A stretch of 13,454 bases of DNA from Parachlorella kessleri (taxonomy: Eukaryota > Chlorophyta > Trebouxiophyceae > Chlorellales > Chlorellaceae). Below, one piece after another: positions 8,388 to 13,454 of this stretch. The first letter of the stretch is position 1. Every line of letters starts with the position of its first letter. The stretch is from the NCBI GenBank assembly GCA_001598975.1, contig BBXU01000645.1:1-13454 (forward strand). Reading direction: 5' to 3'. Under the pieces are notes generated by a model that made no database searches, had not been told where the DNA came from, and saw only the letters and a program-made list of their open reading frames with translations. Made by a program: the position numbers and the translations under genes.

Positions 8388-10938
8388 ATGGTGTTGCACT
8401 TGGTGTCACTGCACAGCTTACGCTGGGGTCTATTCTTTCTGCTAGCATCGCTACCGATTAACAGGTAAGCACCAGGAGACGGACTTTGGGGACTTCCGGT
8501 GCATCCCCGACAAGAGTGTGTGGGCTGGCAGGGTTGTCGTGAGATGCACTCCCCACCTTGTCTGCAACGTGTGAGTTATCGCTGCCTGGGGTCACACCAG
8601 ACCTATGTTCCCCCCAAACCCTCTTCCCTGCGACTTGCAGCAGTGAGCTACTTCATACTTGTGCTCTGTGTTGTCTCCTCCCAAAGCGTCCTATCCTTCA
8701 AGCCACGAAAACTCTTACTGACTGCAGGTCCCAGAGCATTGGCGGGCTGCGAGTCGGACCAGACACAGACACACCGGTATGCTTTATGCTCACCACCAGC
8801 AGTGGCTCCACCCCTGCTGCTCTCTGTCATAGGGACAGAGTCGTACTGCTGCACTCGTCTGCTGTGCCTTGCTTGGTCGCTTTGTGAGCCAACCAGTCTC
8901 ACCGAAAATGTACAGTTTGTCGCGTTCTGTTTTGGGGGCAAACTACAACACCTGGCTCGTTGCTGACCCAGCTGTGGCTGACTATTGGCAGCCAGGGCGG
9001 TGGCACGTTTGCTGTTAGACGACGGTTCCAGAAGTGTACTTGCGCCCATGGCTGCAGGTCCACAAGCGATGGTACCTGTGGACTGCAGTGTCGATTGTCG
9101 GGAGCTTCCTCATCGTGGCATGCTTCTTTGTGTGGCGTGGGTGAGTGCTTCCGCGTTGGCAGCAGCCTGCCTGCCCGCCTGTCAGCATCATCGCTCTGAA
9201 AACTCGCCAGGGTTGGAACCTGGCAAGGTCAGTGACCCTACGAGAGAGCTTGGGTAGCCATAGCTGCTCAATGGACGCGACCAGACTCTCCTCTTCACCG
9301 CTTTGTGTGCAGGTTCCGCAACTACAAGCGGTACAAGAGGGCGTTGGAGGAAGACGAGCGCCTGGAGTGGGAGGCGAAGGCAGCAGGCAGAGCAGGCAAT
9401 GGTGGCGGCGGGCAGGCGACCACCGGCCAGGGGGTTATGACCTACTACGCTGAGGCTGCTGCTGAGCCTGCTGCGCCTGCTGGGCCAGCTCGCTCCCCTA
9501 CGCCTGCTGATGAGCTGGGAGGCTACCAGTTCATGCAGCAGTATGCGGGGCACCACACCTTTGCAGCTCTGCATGCGAACAGGCTCCACTCGTCCAGCCA
9601 GGCTGGGGCGGCGGTGGGGCATGCGTCGGCCACACACCAGCACATTGCTGTAGCCAGCGCCAGCGCAACTGTGGCTGCAGCAAAGCCGCTGCATGGCCTG
9701 CCCGCTCGGCCCGCTTCCGCGGCGGCGGTGATGTCAGCGCCAGCGTCGCCGTTGGCAGGCGGGGCTGGGGCTGAGGCTGCAAGGGCCACCACCAGCAGCA
9801 GCATGGCCAGCATGCCGCTGTCAGCGGCCGCAGGCAGCAGCAGGGGGGTTCCTATTGAGCAGCGGGTGGGCGATTTGGATGCCCGCTATCAGTCGCTGGT
9901 GGCCCGAGTGGGGGCGTCGCCCCTCTACAAGGGGACGGCTTCTTGGGGGCAGAGTGGTTCATCGCCCCAGTCAGCTGTGCCGCAGCCCGCTGCACCAGGA
10001 CTCCATCCTGGCATGTCCGGCAGCAGCGGCAGATTAACAGTGCCCCGGCCGACGCCCTTGTCTGCTGGCATGACCAGCTGGCAGTCGCTGCCGGCCGAGG
10101 CAAAGCGGGGTGCAGCAGGCACAGCACAGCAGGGCGACAGCGGGACGCCAGTAGTCATTGAGATGGCGCCCACCACAGCAGCGCGTGCTGTGCCTGATGT
10201 ATCTGCTGGGCCTGCTCAACTTCCCACAGCGCAGCAGGGAAAGCTAGGAGGAATGGCGGTAGCAGCGAATGGCACAGGCAGCAACGGCTACGGCCCTGAA
10301 GCTGGCGTGCAACGCAAAGCAGTCCAGGGGCTGGCCCGCTCTAGGCAAGTGTCCTGAGGTTTGCAGAAGTCTCTTCGTGTCTAGTTCAAGCTATACTGTA
10401 GGCGCGGGTTGCTTATTGCGACCCCTCTCGAAGCCGACTGCGCTCCGCTACCTGTATGCTTCGTTTCGTGCTTTTGACCGGCGGTGGTGTTAAGCCAGCG
10501 GTGTCAAGCCAGCAGCTGTGGCCTGGCAAGCTGGACTCCTTGGTATGCGCGCCCTCCCCGAAGGGGTAGCACGCATATACTACCGCTGTGCCAGCAGCTG
10601 CATGAAAGATGGTCCTCAAATGGCGTTCGCTTTCACTGGCTTCCCCAGCACTCTCTTCCCCAGCTGGTCACTGCACCAGCCAGCTTGCGGTGTGCAAGCA
10701 TGGAGTCTGGGTTGTCGCAGGAGCAAGCCCCCACAGTCATGAAGGGTTGCGCGTGGGGCCCTGTGCCTGCAGGTCTTTTTCTTCCGTGGAGCAGCTGCAG
10801 GGCGGGTGGCAGCAGGGCGGCCCCAGCACGGCCGAGCTGCTGAAGCGCCTGGGGCTGCGGCGGCTGCCGCGGCCGCTGGGGAACACCGCTGATGCCCAGG
10901 GCTGGACCACCAGACCCAGACAGGTGGCCGTGGTGTAA
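8388..10938 (+). CDS. Unrecognised single-pass membrane protein: signal peptide, small Cys-containing N-terminal part, TM helix, low-complexity tail
   Basis: Model exons: 8388-8464, 8532-8570, 8641-8776, 8833-8883, 9019-9140, 9313-10344 and 10773-10938 (stop TAA). All phases match and the sum is 540 codons plus stop. The start at 8388 has good context (AACATGG) and begins a signal-peptide-like stretch (basic/polar, then LRWGLFFLLASLP). An in-frame ATG at 8244 would add a 48-residue basic extension. The predicted ectodomain (about 27-118) has eight Cys, but the middle exons rest on short introns (56-70 nt) and are the weakest part. Residues about 119-140 (WYLWTAVSIVGSFLIVACFF) are a clear transmembrane helix. 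They run across a phase-2 intron into RNYKRYKRALEEDERLEWE, basic then acidic and probably cytosolic. The rest is Ala/Ser/Gln/Gly-rich, with a more ordered island VGDLDARYQSLVARVG. The last exon adds VEQLQGGW...AELLKRLGLRRL. The plan resembles a type I receptor-like or wall-sensing protein, but I recognise no family. Exons 5-6 are solid, 7 likely, 2-4 tentative. Confidence 0.68.
10345..10772 (+). other. Probable GC-AG intron near the 3' end of the membrane-protein gene
   Basis: The exon ends ...TCTAG followed by GCAAGT, the classic context for GC donors (AG|GCAAGT). The acceptor is ...gtgcctgcag at 10772. The phase fits exactly (AG + G = Arg). The downstream frame is open and protein-like to TAA at 10938, rich in GC-ending codons, unlike the intron. 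If the intron is retained, the protein ends 12 bases further on at TGA 10355-10357, so two C-termini are possible. Confidence 0.65.
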
Positions 10939-11037
10939 GATACCTTGTTGCCCGGCGGCCAAGCCTGGGGCAAGACATCAGTCAAGTGGTCGTTGTGCAA
11001 AGCAGTCGTCACGGCATAGGCTGGAGCAGGAGCTCAA

Positions 11038-11115
11038 GATGGCCAGCACACAGGGACAGTTGTGATGGCCAGCACACAGGGACAGTTGTGATGGCTAGCA
11101 CACAGGGACAGTTGT
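11038..11115. repeat. Tandem repeat, three copies of 26 bp
   Basis: The copies are 11038-11063, 11064-11089 and 11090-11115, each beginning gatggc and ending acagttgt. The first two are identical and the third has a single C-to-T change. The array follows the membrane-protein gene by 100 bases. The unit length is not a multiple of three, so it is not a coding repeat in one frame. It is more likely a 3'-UTR minisatellite produced by slippage. Confidence 0.9.
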
Positions 11116-11116
11116 G

Positions 11117-11360
11117 ATGGCAGTGGGTGGGGCGACAGCTGCAGCACCGCCTGAGGGCGCCGCTCTGGATGCCTGGGGGCTGGCAACTGGCCCACCTGGG
11201 CGGATGCGGAAGCCACACACAGCCACCCCCGTGATTTTGTCTGTCTAAGGCGCGGCTGGCTGGTGGCGCGACCCTGATTGGTCCCTTTCAGCTGGGGCGG
11301 CGTGAGAAGCAAGTACTTCGGGAGAGGGTGGGAGCGGCGACACTGGCTGCTGCAGGATGA
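11117..11360 (+). CDS. Weak candidate: two-exon small protein
   Basis: An ATG at 11117, one base beyond the 26-bp repeats, opens 38 GC-rich codons (MAVGGATAAAPPEGAALDAW...) up to a possible donor gtgatt at 11231. A 61-base intron with a fair 3' end (ccctttcag, 11291) joins in phase 0 to LGRREKQVLRERVGAATLAAAG and a TGA ending at 11360. The total is 60 residues, Ala-rich with a basic helical end. If unspliced, it stops at TAA 11246-11248 (43 residues). No family is recognised. The same bases could simply be 3' UTR of the gene ending at 10938. Confidence 0.2.
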
Positions 11361-11886
11361 TGTGCAAGGCCCGCTTGTGAGGGGCGTGTGGGCGAAGATC
11401 TCTTGCATAGCTCTGGGCTCTTGGCGCGATATCCGGCTGGGTTTAGCACTGCAGGACAGGGTCAAACGCCATTTATGATGGTGGGATAGGGTACAGCTGT
11501 GAGGTTGGTTGCTGTTCTCTCTCTCCCAGCGCCGTTTTTCCGGCGGGGCTGAGGCGGTGTCCCAGCTGGGCACGGAGACCCAGCTGCAGTCTGATCGCAG
11601 TGGAGTACGGACACTCTGGGCATGTAGTATATGGAGAATCAAGAACTGTCGATTGACTGCTGCTGTTCTGGTTGACTCATGCTGCGTGAGCATGTGCCAT
11701 TGCACTATGCTCTTTTTACGAGTGGCAAGGTCCTAGCTGGTTTTTCCCTTGCTCAAGCGCCTGACACTGTGTGATATCTGGCTAGAAGCTCTGATAAGTG
11801 ATTTGATCGATATCGTGGCAGGAGCAAGAACAGATGTAGCACGAAATAGTGCGTGTTTGTTGGCGTGTTAGCAAGATTAATTCATT

Positions 11887-11922
11887 GGCTGGCTGGCTGG
11901 CTGGCTGTACCCCCCCCCCCCC
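11887..11922. repeat. Microsatellite (GGCT x5) followed by a 13-base C run
   Basis: Five perfect GGCT units occupy 11887-11906. After GTA, thirteen consecutive C residues run from 11910 to 11922. Such tracts are slippage-prone and often mis-assembled, so the exact lengths should be treated with care. Confidence 0.9.
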
Positions 11923-11928
11923 GGCCCC

Positions 11929-11933
11929 TGTAA
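11929..11933 (+). terminator. Candidate polyadenylation signal (TGTAA) for the membrane-protein gene
   Basis: This is the first TGTAA I find downstream of the stop at 10938, apart from the copy that overlaps that stop codon itself (10934-10938). Using it would give a 3' UTR of about 1 kb that includes the minisatellite and the poly-C tract. Using the overlapping copy would give almost no 3' UTR. Motif-only evidence. Confidence 0.3.
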
Positions 11934-12073
11934 ATGTGTGTTGCAGCTATCAAGCAGAGGTGCACCTTGTTCTTTAGGCAACACTTTTCAGCAGAGCTGG
12001 GCACTTGACCCGGGTTCTCTCACAGATTACCCAACAACAGCCCAACCTGTGGCTTGACCCACGCCACCCACAT

Positions 12074-12137
12074 AAGCAAGTTGCCACATCCCCTCCCAAA
12101 CCCCCAAGCAAATTGCCACATCCCCTCCCAAACCCCC
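12074..12137. repeat. Direct tandem duplication, two copies of 32 bp
   Basis: The copies at 12074-12105 and 12106-12137 begin aagcaa and end cccaaaccccc, and differ at one base (g versus a at the seventh position). They are adjacent with no spacer and lie downstream of the minus-strand coiled-coil gene, presumably in or past its 3' UTR. The function is unknown; a simple slippage duplication is the default reading. Confidence 0.9.
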
Positions 12138-12493
12138 GCCATCCGCGTCCCACCAGCAACCCCAAGCCCTCATGTGCCTCGTTACTGACATCATACACAA
12201 CGAAGGTTGAACAACAACAGTCCCACGAGATTTAAGTCTCAGCATCGACGCTGCTGGGCCTCACCCATTGGCAGCACCCACTGCGGCCGCCAAGCCCTGC
12301 CTCTGCCACAAGGGCTGCTCAGCAGGGAGCGGGGGTCGAAAGGACTGACTACTAGCCCCCTTGATGCCCCTCTTTGCCCCCGGGGACCGGCCTTTGCTGC
12401 CGCTGGCTGCGGCATACACCACAGTTAGCCGCTCAGCCACAAGGAGGGATGCATGGGTCCCTGCCGCTGTGTGGGGTGGCTAACCCCTGGCCC

Positions 12494-13118
12494 TCACTCC
12501 TCCGCGCTGCCGTTGCTGCCCCGGGGGCCCGCCTCCACCGCCAGCGCCCCTGCCGCGCCTGCTGTGGCCGGCGGCGCCCGCTGCAGGTAGCTCTCGATGA
12601 ACTTGCGGCTCTGCAGTAAGGGATGAACAGAACAACCAGGCAAGACTGAGGCACATTCCGCATCCAGCCCTGTCAGTACCGTTCACCTCTCACACCCTGT
12701 CCGCACTACCTGCCCCACTTACCAGTAAGAGGCCTGGGAGGAGGACCGCCCCCCATCCACGCTGGCCCGGGAAGCTGACAGTGTGTTCATATGGCATGGC
12801 TCCCTCACACAGCCTCCCTTTCGGTACTTGCCGGCGCCTCCACCCAAATACCCACACATGCGCAGCATGAGAAAGAGCAGGTTGAGTAGCCGCCACACAC
12901 GGAGCACAAGTGCATTGCCCCTGTCACAGCCAGCTCGCCTCAACTCTGTTTGCACGACCAGCCGCGCCCTGACTAAACACCGACCTGCGCCAGCACCGCG
13001 TCCTTCCGGTGGCTGGCTTCCCGCAACTCTGCATTCTGCCTCTCCAGTACCGATATCTTCTCCATCGCGGCAGCAAGGTCGCGGTTAGCGCCGTTGAGCG
13101 ACGGCAGGCGCAGCAGGC
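12494..13118 (-). CDS. 3' end of a gene for a coiled-coil protein, 5' part not placed
   Basis: Two minus-strand exons fit: 13118-12985 (phase 1 start behind a good pyrimidine tract ...ctctgtgcag) and 12610-12494 (stop TGA 12496-12494), joined in phase 0. The first encodes LNGANRDLAAAMEKISVLER, then QNAELREASHRKDAVLAQ, with hydrophobic heptad spacing and high charge typical of a coiled coil. The second gives SRKFIESYLQR and then an Ala/Gly-rich tail ending NGSAEE. The donor at 12984 (gtcggt) is weak. A 52-base alternative exon at 12774-12723 with a strong gtaagt donor can be inserted in frame using slightly shifted neighbours. Upstream exons in 13119-13454 or beyond the right edge are expected but I could not fix any. 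The family is not recognised; a coiled coil alone does not assign a function. Confidence 0.55.
12723..12774 (-). other. Possible cassette exon of the coiled-coil gene
   Basis: On the minus strand, ...actgtcag precedes 12774 and gtaagt starts at 12722. The enclosed frame reads SRASVDGGRSSSQASY, Ser-rich and phosphosite-like. It starts in phase 1 and ends in phase 2. Inclusion stays in frame if the upstream donor moves 4 bases (gtcg retained, donor gtgttt) and the downstream acceptor moves 2 bases (gcagag). That need for two coordinated shifts lowers the confidence. Confidence 0.3.
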
Positions 13119-13454
13119 CTGCACAGAGGCCAGAGAAATGGAGCAGCTCGACCAAGCCGCCGAGAAGGGCGCCTGCAGCAGGGCCGCCGCCACATAGCGC
13201 GGCACAGCAAGGGCACAGCAGGCGTGGCGCCGCTGGCAGCCGTTTGGGCTCAGGAAGTTCTCACAGCTTCCTTCCAGCTACGACATGTTGGGTGGGTGGG
13301 CGCCGCAGTGGGCAATTTCAGAGAGGAGAGGTAGGCAGCTTGCGCAGCTGGCCGGGAGTTCAGCAGCACAGCGCTCTCACAGTGTCGCGGCCACGCCACC
13401 CGGGTGGCCACAGTTAGTCAGGCCTCACAAACCAACGCACGTGCCCAACCCCCC
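13119..13454. other. Right edge, presumed intron or upstream part of the coiled-coil gene
   Basis: The 336 bases to the window end show no exon I can join to 13118 with certainty. On the minus strand several gtgag-type donor-like sites occur (for example from about 13429), and a ctgactaac branch-point-like motif follows. This fits intron sequence but does not prove it. Confidence 0.35.

Larger units (their letters stand above)
10939..12493. other. Repeat-bearing region between convergent genes
   Basis: This is the 3' flank of the membrane-protein gene and of the minus-strand coiled-coil gene that stops at 12494. It holds the 26-bp repeats, the weak small-protein candidate at 11117-11360, the GGCT/poly-C tract at 11887-11922, one downstream TGTAA motif at 11929 and the 32-bp duplication at 12074-12137. 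Apart from these, from 11361 to 12493 I see only short unconvincing open frames and no RNA gene. Confidence 0.55.

Noticed and set aside
8446..8570. A longer version of the second exon of the membrane-protein gene starting after ...tttctgctag
   Set aside because: The acceptor is attractive and the frame is protein-like (ETDFGDFRCIPDKSVW), but no upstream exon with a start codon and matching phase 0 was found. The shorter exon at 8532 joins the signal-peptide exon in phase.
9200..9230. Possible tRNA T-arm-like stem (gccagg...cctggc)
   Set aside because: Only a single 6-bp stem is present inside an intron; no anticodon arm, D-arm or acceptor stem surrounds it.
9523..9813. Hydrophobic minus-strand frame that looks like a membrane protein
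   Set aside because: It is the antisense of the Ala-rich tail of the plus-strand protein, which produces apparent Leu/Ala-rich frames.
11034..11705. A 223-codon open frame on the minus strand
   Set aside because: It runs through the 26-bp repeats and has unstructured, Ser/Pro/His/Gln-biased composition with no splice-consistent neighbours or motifs.
1..13454. CRISPR arrays, transposases, restriction or toxin-antitoxin systems
   Set aside because: No spaced direct repeats, recombinase motifs or prokaryotic gene organisation were seen; intron-rich gene structure points to a eukaryotic nuclear genome.

Overview
This looks like a GC-rich nuclear fragment from a green alga, most likely a trebouxiophyte of the Chlorella/Micractinium kind. 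The reasons are: genes broken by many short GT-AG introns with C-rich polypyrimidine tracts; GC-ending codons; Ala/Gly/Gln-rich low-complexity protein tails; and F-box/leucine-rich-repeat (LRR) proteins of a type expanded in these algae. There are no prokaryotic features (no operons, no Shine-Dalgarno spacing, no CRISPR). I recognised no rRNA, tRNA or transposase. All gene models below were built by eye from splice sites, reading-frame phase and paralogue comparison. No transcript or database evidence was available.

Layout, left to right. (1) 17-1792, plus strand: the 3' part of an LRR protein gene whose 5' exons lie off the left edge. It carries an in-frame TAG in the middle of a repeat. (2) 1793-4032: a 2.2-kb convergent intergenic/3'-UTR region with no gene I can support, but with a perfect 10-bp hairpin. 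(3) 7779-4033, minus strand: a seven-exon F-box + LRR gene, paralogous to gene 1 and sharing at least two intron positions and phases with it. One exon appears to hold a frame-changing indel that a second splice acceptor can absorb. (4) 7780-8387: a divergent spacer serving gene 2 and the next gene. (5) 8388-10938, plus strand: a seven-exon gene for an unrecognised single-pass membrane protein with a signal peptide, a small Cys-containing N-terminal part, one transmembrane helix, a basic juxtamembrane segment and a long low-complexity tail. Its last intron appears to be GC-AG. (6) 10939-12493: a long repeat-bearing downstream region (3 x 26 bp, 5 x GGCT, C13, 2 x 32 bp) with one weak two-exon small-gene candidate. 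(7) 13118-12494, minus strand: the 3' end of a gene encoding a coiled coil, 5' end not placed.

How they work together: nothing indicates a shared pathway. Gene 2 would act as an SCF ubiquitin-ligase substrate receptor if functional. Gene 1 is its decaying or diverged tail-to-tail relative. The pair reads as birth-and-death evolution of an LRR family. The least explained product is the membrane protein at 8388-10938. I did not find a convincing new multi-gene system.
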